From Glandiceps talaboti (lineage: Eukaryota; Hemichordata; Enteropneusta; Spengelidae): a DNA stretch of 64,000 bases. Made by a program: the position numbers and the translations under genes. Below, piece by piece: positions 21,080 to 30,413 of the stretch. Location: contig NC_135565.1 of NCBI RefSeq assembly GCF_964340395.1, positions 569,001-633,000 on the forward strand, in the 5' to 3' direction. Under the pieces are notes generated by a model. The model saw only the letters and a list, made by a program, of their open reading frames with translations. It was not told the DNA's origin and searched no databases. How positions within the stretch are numbered: the stretch's first letter is position 1; each line of letters opens with the position of its first letter.

Positions 21080-21652
21080 TTATACCAGATCTATACTATA
21101 TGGTTGTCTTAAACGAAATACTAATTTACTATAAGGAGTATATTTTAATTGTTTTATATATTCACTAATTTCTTCCTTATTTAATTCCATCCCATAGTTT
21201 TCAATTATTTCTTTCACATCATTTTTACTCGGTGTGTAATAAAGAACAAGCATACCGATGTTTTCTCGAAATGTCTTAGTGATACTTGTAAATTGTTGCG
21301 TAAGTACCCATACGCTAATATTATCATGACGAGCTGAAAATGCTAACTTAGTTAAAATATTGACACGAGATTTGACATCCTTCGTGAAAGCGCAGTCATC
21401 TAGTATGATGAGAATTTTTGTATTTTTATAACACTCATGCACGAGTTCAATACTTTCATTTATTTTTTCTATGTTGGGAATCATTATAATAATGTCCGAG
21501 TCTTTGTAAATACATTTTTTATCGTAAGCTTTATTGTTTATGAACGTCGGACAGATTATGATTATGTAATCGAATACGTTTTTATAATACGTTTGTAACA
21601 GTTCCATAATGAACTCTGTTTTACCCGAACATGTCAGTGCACTAATAAGCAT
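21080..21652 (-). CDS. A32/FtsK-like DNA-packaging ATPase (about 190 aa)
   Basis: P-loop ATPase of the type that pumps viral DNA into capsids in Polintons, virophages and large DNA viruses. Walker A is ALTCSGKTEF near the N-terminus, with Ala in place of the usual first Gly. Walker B is ILIILDDCAF (about residues 85-94). A polar WVLTQQFTSI segment follows, fitting the sensor/Gln motif. The chosen start is the ATG at 21650-21652; an in-frame TGA lies seven codons further upstream. The short N-terminus (seven residues before the P-loop) may mean the original start was further upstream. The gene lies directly downstream of the capsid candidate, the usual ATPase-capsid pairing. The frame is intact. 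Confidence 0.8.
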   Translation of the reverse strand: MLISALTCSGKTEFIMELLQTYYKNVFDYIIIICPTFINNKAYDKKCIYKDSDIIIMIPNIEKINESIELVHECYKNTKILIILDDCAFTKDVKSRVNILTKLAFSARHDNISVWVLTQQFTSITKTFRENIGMLVLYYTPSKNDVKEIIENYGMELNKEEISEYIKQLKYTPYSKLVFRLRQPYSIDLV

Positions 21653-21757
21653 ATTGAGGGTCAAGCCAGATCATAATATACTATTAATACATAATAGATT
21701 CTAATTTAGATGCTTGAATTTTAAGCATGGCATCACTTATGATGAAAATATTTGCAG

Positions 21758-22900
21758 TTATTCCAGTTGAACCCCATCTTTTGTATTCATGACTTTCAGA
21801 CCACTACCATGATATCTATTATCCTTAAAACTTCTTAAATCAATAAACAGACAATATTTATTTAACAGAAAGTTTTCCTCAGTTATTTCCTCTAGTTTGT
21901 CGCAACAGAACTCGGATGACATGAAATAACGTCTGGTTTCTTCCCAAAATTTTCTAGGAGATAATCCCTGTGCATACACTTTATTTGCGATACCTTCTAT
22001 CGTTATTGCAACAGAATTAATACTAGGATTAAAGAATAGTTCGGTGTTTAAATCTTCCTGTAGTTGTGGTTTACTGAATAATACAAAAATTCCTTTCAAG
22101 CTTCTACGTGGTATATTAATGTTCTCGTTAATAATTGTATCCGTACCAGAGAAGTTAATTGTTCTGAAATGTTGGATATGTTCGTAAAGAAAACTTTTGC
22201 CACTGTTATAGTAACCTTTAATTTCCATAGCTAACTTTGGATCTCTTATCGTTTCATATTCAAGTTGAATGTTTGTTAAAGTATAATCCCAACCAGCCGT
22301 GTCTTCACTTACTAGGATTTTATTAACAGGAGCAAGAGTAATCTCCCATTCGATATGACTTCCTAAGCTCGAAGGATATACGGCTCCATGACCATTCAGT
22401 ATAGGATGTAATTTCGCTAGATCGATCGCATATTTTTTACCGTATGCCTTATAAAGTGCAGCCTCTCCAAAGTAATCCCCACCACCGACTCCATCAATAT
22501 TATCGCTTCTCAATTTTCGGAGATATTCTGACTGAATTCCATACAGCGTTTTATTTGTTCTATCTGAATACAGATCTTTATACGTTTGTACTAAATTGTA
22601 GTTTGTTAAATCCATTAAGATTTCTCCTTCGAATTTTAAAACTAATCGACTGATGACGTTGGCAGACAGGTTTTGAACAACGAAGTTCTTTTTATGACCT
22701 TCTAGTTTAAGGTCAAAGACGAGATTAAATTTATCCGTTAGAACAACAGTGTCCTCTAATTTTGGGCATCTGATATATAAAACTTCACCGGGTTTTGCGC
22801 GATTTGGATTATACGTTACAACGTGATGAGTTCGTTCTCCTTTACTACCGAGTGCTTTCAATTTTGAGTAGTCACCTTGAAGTTCTCTATTGTAAGGCAT
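21758..22900 (-). CDS. Capsid-protein candidate (380 aa, jelly-roll-like)
   Basis: Intact 380-codon frame, the second largest intact frame in the element. The sequence is mostly alternating hydrophobic strands with few helices. Strand-like segments include VSRLVLKFEGEILMDL-type runs near residues 85-100, IEWEITLAPVNKIL (about 190) and LTNIQLEYETIRD (about 214). Then come RRSLKGIFVLF (about 273), SVAITIEGIANKVYAQG (about 303), and a C-terminus with YHGSGLKVMNTKDGVQLE. The spaced EITLAP.../LTNIQLEYE and the late GSG...N pattern resemble double-jelly-roll major capsid proteins of small dsDNA viruses. Its place beside the packaging ATPase supports this. The length is short for a Polinton capsid, so a minor capsid role or the 503-aa protein as major capsid are alternatives. 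Promoter-like TATAATATAATATAG lies upstream. Confidence 0.6.
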   Translation of the reverse strand: MPYNRELQGDYSKLKALGSKGERTHHVVTYNPNRAKPGEVLYIRCPKLEDTVVLTDKFNLVFDLKLEGHKKNFVVQNLSANVISRLVLKFEGEILMDLTNYNLVQTYKDLYSDRTNKTLYGIQSEYLRKLRSDNIDGVGGGDYFGEAALYKAYGKKYAIDLAKLHPILNGHGAVYPSSLGSHIEWEITLAPVNKILVSEDTAGWDYTLTNIQLEYETIRDPKLAMEIKGYYNSGKSFLYEHIQHFRTINFSGTDTIINENINIPRRSLKGIFVLFSKPQLQEDLNTELFFNPSINSVAITIEGIANKVYAQGLSPRKFWEETRRYFMSSEFCCDKLEEITEENFLLNKYCLFIDLRSFKDNRYHGSGLKVMNTKDGVQLE

Positions 22901-22956
22901 TTTTTCTATATTATATTATACTAAATACAAAAAATAGTAGTATATTTAATTTTATA

Positions 22957-24122
22957 CTATTTTATACTATTTATTTTTTTTGCTCGTTTAGTTAAAATCC
23001 GTTCATAAAGGTATACCGCTATTGCAGTTGCCAACAGCCATACATGTTCAGCTATAAATCCTACAACTTGTCCCGCTGTTTTTAAAACGAATGCCACGAT
23101 AGTACCAATAATACCTGGCAGTGCCATAGCTGCTTTATTACCGAGCCATTTTAATACATCTGCAACACGTTTAATAACTGCTTTGACTGGTCCACTGCTG
23201 CTACCACTACCTCTACCGCTACTACTAGTGGATGGTGATTTAATACCTAATGCAATAGCTATGGTAGTTATAACTAAACCGAGTGCTGTTGCCAATGAAA
23301 CGATAGTAACTCCATTACGTTTGAAAAGAATTACCAGTTTATCTTTAATACTAAGATTTTAGTCTTTGAGTACTTCTTTCAACGAAGATGTCTCAGCTAA
23401 CTTATTACGTAAAGTATCAGTTGTCTGTTTTCCAATTCTTTTTTTCTATCATACAAATCTTCTTTACGCATGGCTACTGTATCAAGTTCTTTACGCATGA
23501 TTGTATATTCAGGGTTGAGTTCATTCCATTCTTCAATTTTGTTTTCAACCTTACTGATTTCATCTTTATTACCTGCAGTGTCTCTTCTGAGGTAGGCCTG
23601 ATAGTCTCTTAATTGACCAACCATTGGTGGTGTGAGATCTATAGCTTCGACTTCATCCACATTTAATGGTAACAACGGACCGGTAGCAGCAGTGTCAACA
23701 GCAGTGTCCTCGAAAAGCCTATTAGCAGCTGCAGTACCAATTTTACTTTTTATTGTACTTTTGGCTAAAAGTTTACCGTTTCTTGTAATCCGTTGATTTC
23801 TTATGTTATCATACAACTCTCCATCCTTTCCTACATATGTATTTAATTGTAATTCAGTTCGATTAACTGGCACGCCACTTTTTTTGATAACTGCATCAAT
23901 AGTATCCAATAATACTTTAATTTTTAATTTAGTCAGTTTAGCTCCAGCAACGGGGCCAACAGGGTCTGTGAATGATGTTTCCTGGAAGCCACTTATTAAT
24001 TCAAAATCCAACGAATCTTGTTCGTAGTCTGTCATTTCCAAGTCTTCCGTAGGATCTCCAAGGTCATCATCTACATTTTCATTTTCAAAAGGATTAATAT
24101 CGAAAGGATCAAAGTCAGTCAT
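22957..24122 (-). pseudogene. Broken virion membrane/core protein gene (two frames)
   Basis: The 5' half is open from ATG 24122 to 23397. It encodes an acidic start (MTDFDPFDINPFENENVDDD), a middle region including LTKLKIKVLLDTIDAVIKKS, and a charged coiled coil (MRKELDTVAMRKEDLYDRKK). The 3' half (23357 to 22957) is in another frame, lacks its own ATG, and encodes a basic stretch followed by hydrophobic segments (VSLATALGLVITTIAIALG; PGIIGTIVAFVLKTAGQVVG; LLATAIAVYLYERIL) with a Ser/Gly linker. A frameshift near 23420 and an in-frame TAA at 23359-23361 separate them. I infer a single ancestral gene: soluble N-terminal half and multi-pass C-terminal half. The alternative is two genes, the second with a lost start. 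Function unknown. Confidence 0.55.
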
Positions 24123-24171
24123 CTTACTAATGTTATAGCAAATCTAAATGTTATACAATACTATACAAATA

Positions 24172-25683
24172 TTATATAAAAAAGTAACTTAAAAATATTA
24201 TCCCAACTATTATTCCCATCGTTGAATATTCATGAACAATGTCACGCTCCCCATGCGCTGCTACCGCTTCGACTACTGCTGGTGTTACTGCTACTTCAGC
24301 TACTTCAGCTGCTACCGCTTCAACCGCGACTGACGATGCTACCGCGACTGACGATTCTAGTCGTTGTACTGGGTCATCATGACCTTCCATTTCTTTTAAT
24401 GTTGATTCTTTTACGTCATTATTTATGTTGTTATAACCGAACTTCATATCTTCTGTCGCTTGTTGTAAGAAATTGTTATAACCCGCCACATTCGTATTCA
24501 AATTTATAATCATTTTACTCGGGATTAACCATAAAGAAGGAGAAATGGCTAGATCTAACTTTACCCTCGTTGCATTAATTACATTTTGATAACGTGGTAT
24601 ACTATCATCCTCATTAATGCCTCTCGTCTCATCCTCGAGTAATGAAATCATTTTTTGTCTCGTTTCTTGACCAGCACCGCCAGAGTTTGCTATACTTACT
24701 CGCGTGTCTGCTTGACTTCCTAACACGCAATATACATAAGATTCGATCGATCGATTTAATCGTCCTAAACCCGCTTGCATGAAGCCCGTGCTGTTTGGTA
24801 AAACAAAATAATTGTACTGCTTATAATCGGGATTTTGAAATTTATACCAATGCCAACTTCTGCGAGCCTCATCTGGAGCATCAGGGTTTTCAACCATTGT
24901 ACTTTGATATTTATATTGGATATCTTTTATATATGCTTTTTTCCACCACTTATAACCGACACCTATACCATTGTTTCCCGATGTGTCATACGTGAATCTG
25001 AAATCTGTATTATAATCTAGTTCGAATTCATCGCATATTCTATGATAAGACGGTACATCATATAAATTATCGACTTTATTAAAAGTGTCAGGGTCGTCAG
25101 GTAGTGGGCAAGAAAGTTCATTTAATATTCTTCTCATAGTAAAGTACACGTGAAATCTAAAAAATGATTGAATTTGTTTAGGGATCTCATCATTATACAG
25201 ATGATCGTGAATACTAACACCGCATCCGGTCGTAGCTAACCAAACAGCAAAATTCAATTGTTGATCCCAGTAACCCATATTTGGACCTTTCAACCACTTG
25301 TTAGCACTGTCTGCATTTTTATGAATTAATATATAGTTTTTGAATATATCTCTCAATTTTATATTGAATCGATCGGTTTCGCTTACATAAACAACCATGT
25401 TAACTAATATGTCTCGTATATCCACGGACCTTTCTTTATCAAATGGTTGATGTAGTGCATATTTAACATTTGCTGCACCTGTTGCACCTTGTGCTAACGC
25501 TCGCAAAGTAAATGGTTTTGGATAGTGCGGCTGTTCCTGCGGTTCCGGTACGACTAAAGGTGGCTTTGGCTTCATCTTCATCTTCGTCTTCGTTCTTATT
25601 AATGGTGGTAATTCTGTATAAAACGGTCTATATAAATTTGACTTTCTTGTTAACTTCGTAGATGGTAATCCTAATGACCACAT
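24172..25683 (-). CDS. Large virion-protein candidate (503 aa)
   Basis: Largest intact frame of the element. Residues 1-55 are Lys/Pro-rich and basic (KTKMKMKPKPPLVVPEPQEQ). Residues about 75-400 are a folded region with Trp/Tyr-rich segments (VDIRDILVNMVVYVSETDRF; WDQQLNFAVWLATTGCGVSI; QSFFRFHVYFTMRRIL; FRFTYDTSGNNGIGVGYKWW). About 430-480 is an Ala/Val/Glu low-complexity tract. The last 15 residues are hydrophobic (MGIIVGIIFLSYFFI), a possible tail anchor. The size and absence of enzyme motifs suggest a structural protein. I do not recognise a named family, so the capsid role is inference. It is preceded by a tandem TATA-like array (25691-25760). The open frame in a decaying element argues for a recent insertion or a retained use. 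Confidence 0.65.
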   Translation of the reverse strand: MWSLGLPSTKLTRKSNLYRPFYTELPPLIRTKTKMKMKPKPPLVVPEPQEQPHYPKPFTLRALAQGATGAANVKYALHQPFDKERSVDIRDILVNMVVYVSETDRFNIKLRDIFKNYILIHKNADSANKWLKGPNMGYWDQQLNFAVWLATTGCGVSIHDHLYNDEIPKQIQSFFRFHVYFTMRRILNELSCPLPDDPDTFNKVDNLYDVPSYHRICDEFELDYNTDFRFTYDTSGNNGIGVGYKWWKKAYIKDIQYKYQSTMVENPDAPDEARRSWHWYKFQNPDYKQYNYFVLPNSTGFMQAGLGRLNRSIESYVYCVLGSQADTRVSIANSGGAGQETRQKMISLLEDETRGINEDDSIPRYQNVINATRVKLDLAISPSLWLIPSKMIINLNTNVAGYNNFLQQATEDMKFGYNNINNDVKESTLKEMEGHDDPVQRLESSVAVASSVAVEAVAAEVAEVAVTPAVVEAVAAHGERDIVHEYSTMGIIVGIIFLSYFFI

Positions 25684-25690
25684 TTTTCAA

Positions 25691-25760
25691 GTCCTATATA
25701 AAACTATATAAAACTATATAAAACTATATAAAACTATATAAAAAACACTATATAAAAACT
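25691..25760 (-). promoter_or_regulatory. Tandem TATA-like decamer array upstream of the 503-aa gene
   Basis: Five consecutive 10-bp units reading AAACTATATA on the + strand (TATATAGTTT on -), followed by a further CACTATATAAAAAC. The array starts about 8 bp upstream of the start codon at 25683. The exact 10-bp period places a TATATA core on the same helix face each turn. A late-promoter role is inferred. Confidence 0.6.
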
Positions 25761-25789
25761 ACTAATAAATTTCCATAATTATCTTGAAA

Positions 25790-26106
25790 TATACGTCTGT
25801 TCCTTAGTATCTTCTTTTAATTTAAAAACCCAGTATTCATTTAAAAATTTAACTTCTTGATTGTGCCCTTGGCTCTGGAAATAAACCTTCGAATTCAATA
25901 CGTTTAAAAAAACCTCTTTTTTTCGACATCTCTACAAAAGGCTAAAATAATCTGATATAAACTTTGATCTTTCAATTTTGCCCCTGTATTTACTATTAAT
26001 ACATGCATATTTTTTTTCTCCAGTTGTCCCATTCTAGCTCTACATTAAAACCAAGGACTTCTCTGTACTTCTTTAAAAATTTAGTTATATTATGTTCTCC
26101 AAACAT
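25790..26106 (-). pseudogene. Decayed small viral gene
   Basis: From ATG 26106 the - strand reads MFGEHNITKFLKKYREVLGF and continues about 35 codons to a stop. Further viral-type coding follows in shifted frames (MHVLIVNTGAKLKDQSLYQI; IEFEGLFPEPRAQSRS). Poly-A and poly-T runs (for example near 25910 and 26010) mark likely frameshift points. It may once have encoded a protein of about 110 aa. Function unknown. It lies between the 503-aa gene and the integrase. Confidence 0.5.
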
Positions 26107-26138
26107 GCTCTAGCTGATGTACTATACATTATATTCTT

Positions 26139-27274
26139 TTAATTTTTTTTAATTTTTTTAATATTTTCAATCGGTTCCCAAGAATTGAATTTATCGCCAT
26201 ATCCTAACCATTTTACCAATGTGTATTCATGACCTTTTATTTTTTTCTTACGTAATACCCGTTCAATTTTATATTCCTTTGGCTCCTTCGTCATATTATC
26301 AATCGATAATTCTTGTTCATAAAACGTGCCTTCAATGTCTTCACCTGATAAATCTTCCAGAGTGTAAACAATAACGGGACCAAAGATAATTTGTTTGATT
26401 TTGAAAAGTTCACGCGTGTAGTTTGGTAGATATCCTTTGGCAAACACGTTCTTGTATTTGGAAATTCTCACGGTATCACCGATATTAAACTTCGGAGTTC
26501 CATATTCAACAGTGAGATAAGCACCGTACAAATTATACCAAACGATATTTTCGTTCTTTGGTAATGATGCTTCCTTCGAAGTCATGTGGATTGAATTGTG
26601 GTAGGTATTGTTATAACCATCCACTTATCGATCTAGTACGTCGATCCAATTTCTAGTTTGTTTATCAGTAAAATATTTATACATACGTGATTTAAGTGTC
26701 CTGTTAAAACGCTCGACAACCGATGCCTTTTTATCTGACCGTGTACTAAGCCACTCAATTTCACGATTTTCAAAGAGATCTTTAACATGCTTGTTGTAGA
26801 ATTCCCGACCTTCATCAAATTGTATTTTACTCGGTTCACGGTCTTAAAAAATTAACTCAAAGGAGTCAGCCATTTCAATACCACGTTTTGATTTAAGCGG
26901 TATCGCCCAGGCATACTTCGATAACACATCGATAACAGTCAGGATGTAACGATACCCCTGGTCATTGGACATCTCTACAATGTCAGCTTGCCACTGGGCA
27001 TCGATTCCAGAAACAATTACTTTGCGGTAAGGGAACTTTTTAATCGCTGGTTTGTGCATAGTGTAAACTTCTTGTTCTTCAACCATTGTTTCAATTCCTT
27101 ATATTTAATATACTTAATATATTTAATTTTAGATTTAATTTTTTGTTGTTTCACTCCGTTCACTCTCTTGTCTTCGTTCACTTTCTTGTCTTCTTTGATT
27201 TTACGCCACAATTTTGCGATGCCGCTGTATGCTAAATCAGAATTATAATACAAGTCTCGCAAATACTGATCCAT
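26139..27274 (-). pseudogene. Retrovirus-type integrase with chromodomain, broken
   Basis: DDE integrase of the Polinton/retrovirus superfamily, which inserts element DNA into the host genome. The N-terminal piece starts at ATG 27274 (MDQYLRDLYYNSDLAYSGIA, then WRKIKED). A frameshift near 27075-27090 separates it from the core. All three catalytic acids are visible: D in WQADIVEM, D in QFDEGREF, and E in SVVERFNRTLK. The C-terminal part has an SH3-like segment (FNIGDTVRISKYKNVFAKGY) and a chromodomain (EYKIERVLRKKKIKGHEYTL, then VKWLGYGDKFNSWEPIENI), expected to direct integration to particular chromatin. The core is in one frame from 27086 to 26139 but is interrupted by TAA at 26844-26846 and TAA at 26625-26627. 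The active-site residues persist while the reading frame is dead. Confidence 0.85.
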
Positions 27275-27328
27275 AGTATACTAATAGTAAATTTATTTAT
27301 TTTTTATTTTACTATTATTTTTTGACTA

Positions 27329-27796
27329 TTATTTCTGATTTCCACTATCTGAATAACCATTCAGTTTATAATACTTTAAATAACGTTCCAAAGGTGGAGT
27401 ATAATTGGCAGCTTTTTGCATTTCGAGAGACTTCATGAATACTTCCCGAATAAATTCCTGAGGTGTTTCAGAGTAAATATTTGCTTGCGTATATGTTAGT
27501 AATTCTTTGAAATTCTTATATTGTACTTTTAATCGTGATACTTTATCCGCTAATTTTAAGTTTTGGTTGACAACTGTAACAACTATTGGAACAGCTGCTA
27601 ATAAACTAATAAAAACAGGAATCGCTGGAACAGCAGCTAATGCACCAACTCCTGAAATAATTCCACTAGTAATAAGTATTCCTTTATTAACACGACTTAA
27701 TAATTTGTAAGAACGTCTATACGCACTACATACTCGTGTAAGATAATCGAGTAGGTCTTGTATCGTTTTAATATTTGCGGTCACTTGATCAATCAT
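27329..27796 (-). CDS. Membrane protein with helical flanks (about 155 aa)
   Basis: Intact frame; the preferred start is ATG 27794-27796 (MIDQVTANIKTIQDLLDYLT). Residues 1-40 are an amphipathic helix region. About 45-90 is a long hydrophobic segment (ILITSGIISGVGALAAVPAI, then PVFISLLAAVPIVVTVV), long enough for two membrane passes. A basic helix follows (LADKVSRLKVQYKNF) and a polar tail ending GYSDSGNQK. It resembles small hydrophobic proteins of other endogenous viral elements only in general layout. Function unknown. Directly downstream of the 27900-28574 gene in the same orientation. Confidence 0.6.
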   Translation of the reverse strand: MIDQVTANIKTIQDLLDYLTRVCSAYRRSYKLLSRVNKGILITSGIISGVGALAAVPAIPVFISLLAAVPIVVTVVNQNLKLADKVSRLKVQYKNFKELLTYTQANIYSETPQEFIREVFMKSLEMQKAANYTPPLERYLKYYKLNGYSDSGNQK

Positions 27797-27899
27797 TTGT
27801 GGTATCACTTATAATTATACTATATATTTAAAAATATTATTTTTTAGAGGTTTGGTAATTAAAGGAAACACTACTTTTAAATATTGACGATTTGGTATT

Positions 27900-28574
27900 T
27901 CAATAGAATTTAATGGTTTCAAATTCATATTTAAAGTCGTATGATTTTGGAGGTATATCAGTTATATATGAATAAATATCATTTTTAAAAGGTTTGATAA
28001 TTAAAGTGGAATGAAAGACTACTTTTAAATCTTGACGATTAAATACCACAAAAGAAGAAGTAATTTTCGATTTATTTTGCACTACTAAAAATCGAGAAAT
28101 AGATGCTGGTATACTTTGTTTGTTTATAATAAATGTTGAATGAGTTATAGTTTGTGTATCTCTAGATCTATCGGTAGAAAACTTTAAATTAACATTAATT
28201 ATTCCCCTCTCATTATTATCCTTTAAAATACCACCACTATCTACAAAATGTTGTATATGATGAGTTCCTGGTAGTATATAGTATTTTTTTTCTATCTCTT
28301 CATATATTACTTTATTTGTGTTTATTATATGAGAAAATTCATTTAACAATATTCTAATAATTCTTTTGCGGTTTAATTGAATTTTTACAATTTCTGGTTC
28401 TTTTGGTTCTTCTGGTTTTTCAGTTTTCACAGGTTTTGGAGGTAGTATAGGTTTTAACATAAATGTATTATTTCCATATTCTAAGTGATATTTAACACCT
28501 GTGATTGGTTTCTTTAATTTAATATCCCTAAGATCATTGAAAGATAAGCTGCGAGATTTTAATGTTGTGGTCAT
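27900..28574 (-). CDS. Beta-rich viral protein (224 aa), probable paralogue of its neighbour
   Basis: Intact frame from ATG 28574. The N-terminus has SLSFNDLRDIKLKKP, sharing NDLRD and its surroundings with the N-terminus of the adjacent gene (ALNDLRDVNAINL at 28600-29595). A Pro/Lys/Glu linker follows (KPVKTEKPEEPKEPEIVK), then a strand-rich C-terminal 140 residues. A diverged copy of the coding stretch around 27990-28050 lies just after the stop at 27848-27895, a partial duplication. I suggest two related virion proteins side by side, perhaps minor capsid or fibre-type, but no known domain is recognised. Confidence 0.6.
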   Translation of the reverse strand: MTTTLKSRSLSFNDLRDIKLKKPITGVKYHLEYGNNTFMLKPILPPKPVKTEKPEEPKEPEIVKIQLNRKRIIRILLNEFSHIINTNKVIYEEIEKKYYILPGTHHIQHFVDSGGILKDNNERGIINVNLKFSTDRSRDTQTITHSTFIINKQSIPASISRFLVVQNKSKITSSFVVFNRQDLKVVFHSTLIIKPFKNDIYSYITDIPPKSYDFKYEFETIKFY

Positions 28575-28599
28575 TATTGTATGTATATAATTAATCTAT

Positions 28600-29595
28600 T
28601 TAAAATACTTTTAAATCTATAAGAATCATACGTTTCAAAGTTATTGTTTTGATATCTAGAAATTTTAACCCTTGTGTTATTGCATGCAACACTTCATTTT
28701 CCTGTAATGCTTCCGCTAATTTAGATGACACTTTATTTTCTGTAAAAGTAACATTAATATTCTCGTTCTCAATATGAATGTCTATATTTAATAATATACG
28801 TCGGTCACACTTTATTGAAAATCCATCTAAAAGAGTATCGTATTCACCCTCAGTATTTAATTTAATACATTCAATAATAATGGTACCACTGGTTACTTTC
28901 TTTATATTGTTCACCGACACATCACTAGCACTAGACAATTTTAATTTAGCCACATCAATAGGTTTCAAACCGAATGTTTTAAACTGCGCATCATAAAATA
29001 ACTGAATAATTCCTTCGTGAAGGTCATAATCACAATACCATTCCCCCGAATTCATAATTCTATTAAAAATATTATCATTATCTACTATTGTTGTTGTAGT
29101 AACCAATTTTAAATGAATCTTTGGTTTCAACAGGTCTAGTCTAGGATCTGGTTCCAGTAAATAGTGTCTGATATCAGCTAAATCAAATGTTTTAGTAGTA
29201 TCATTATAAACCGACACATAAGGAACTCGGTCAAATAAACCATGATCAATAGTTAATGGTTTTTCGAGCATTTCAACAAAATCTCGTGGTAAATCAAAAG
29301 TATAGAACTTGGCAGCTCTGTTGCTATACGCAAAACCAAATGGTATATGATGTTTTGATACTCTATATTCTTCTATTGTTTCATCTACATCATTTAGGTC
29401 TACTAAATTATTGGTATGTTCGTGTGATTGAACTGCCGCTGGTTCTATATTATATTTTTTCTTTTCATTTTTCCATCTTAAAACAAAATCTTTATTATTA
29501 TGTCGTCCGGATAAATTTATTGCGTTAACATCTCTGAGATCATTAAGTGCATATCCTCAAGGTGCTATCATACCTAGTCCAAAATTTGATGGCAT
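28600..29595 (-). pseudogene. Viral beta-rich protein gene with nonsense codon near the start (331 codons)
   Basis: The natural start is ATG 29593-29595 (MPSNFGLGMIAP). Codon 13 is TGA (29557-29559), after which the same frame is open to 28600. The downstream part reads GYALNDLRDVNAINLSGRHN, KFYTFDLPRDFVEML, then a strand-rich C-terminal half with hydrophobic/polar alternation. No ATG falls between the stop and the Met-Leu-Glu-Lys at 29269-29271, so only a 223-aa C-terminal piece could be made. It shares an NDLRD N-terminal motif with the neighbouring 27900-28574 protein. Role unknown; structural protein is inferred from context. Confidence 0.6.
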
Positions 29596-29639
29596 ATTAT
29601 AGTATTTATATATTATATATAATATACAAAAAAAAAACA
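29596..29639. promoter_or_regulatory. Divergent AT-rich promoter region
   Basis: The 44 bp between two divergent start codons contains TATTTATATATTATATATAA followed by an A-run. It must serve both the - strand run ending at 18560 and the + strand run ending at 34496. The TATATTATATATAATATA core is palindromic, so it could act in both directions. Confidence 0.5.
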
Positions 29640-30308
29640 ATGAAGTTGTATATAAACGAAAAATCTAGTGATATTACTATCAGTTTTACAGAAACGTTGA
29701 TTGGTTATTCACAGATACGATTGTTGGAGTGTAAACTATATAATTCTTGGTATAATATTACGAAAGAAAACAATGAAATTGCTTTTACCGCTAAACTTAA
29801 AACGTCAGTTAAAAAAGTAGAACCGGGTAATTACAATGTAGATACATTATTGCAAGCGATTGGTAGATCACAATTAATTAATTTTAAGAGAATTTTGCCA
29901 ACGGGAAAAACACAAATGGTACTCGGTGAAAACGTTAAAATAGACTTTTCAAAGCCTAAGAATTTTGCGAAAATACTTTGTTTTGAAGAGAAAGAATATA
30001 TTTCATCGGGTATTAGTCCAAACAAAGCAGATTTTCTTCCTGTGACTGAATACGTAGTCTATTGCGATATTATAGATACACCTACTAATTACATCAATGG
30101 GAAAAGGTCTAATTATTTACAAATTTTAACGATACGGGAAAATAAGGGTGAAATAGGAGAAGATGTGACTTATTCATTTCCCGCTAATGTTCCAGTACCC
30201 ATCAAGAAAATGAATATATCTAATCTTTGAATTTGGATAACAAATCAAAATAACGAACCAATAGATTTTAATGGTTGGCCAATTTCATTTCAACTCGAGC
30301 TAACTTAA
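29640..30308 (+). pseudogene. Viral protein gene with late nonsense codon (222 codons)
   Basis: ATG at 29640 (MKLYINEKSSDITISFTETL), preceded by an A-run and TATATAATATAC. The frame is open to TGA at 30228-30230 and continues in frame to TAA at 30306-30308, adding IWITNQNNEPIDFNGWPISF and a few residues. That tail has regular strand periodicity and is probably the true C-terminus, so the TGA is read as a lesion. The N-terminal part is also strand-rich (YSQIRLLECKLYNSWYNIT). It could be a small beta-sandwich capsid component (penton- or fibre-like), but this is inference from periodicity. The longer open frame upstream of 29640 is antisense to the divergent gene and is not used. Confidence 0.55.
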
Positions 30309-30370
30309 AGTTACTAACGTTACTTACCGTTTACTTAAAGGTTGGTGTGCGCTCAATTAGAGAGATAACA

Positions 30371-30386
30371 ACACAGGGTATATATA
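30371..30386 (+). promoter_or_regulatory. TATA-like element upstream of the zinc-finger gene
   Basis: AGGGTATATATACATA about 30 bp upstream of the ATG at 30414. Confidence 0.45.
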
Positions 30387-30413
30387 CATATTCAAAGTAT
30401 TTACGAATATACA

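Noticed and set aside
29547-29639. N-terminal extension of the 29640 gene
   Set aside because: The extension is antisense to the start of the divergent gene. The ATG at 29640 follows a promoter-like AT motif and begins the viral-type peptide.
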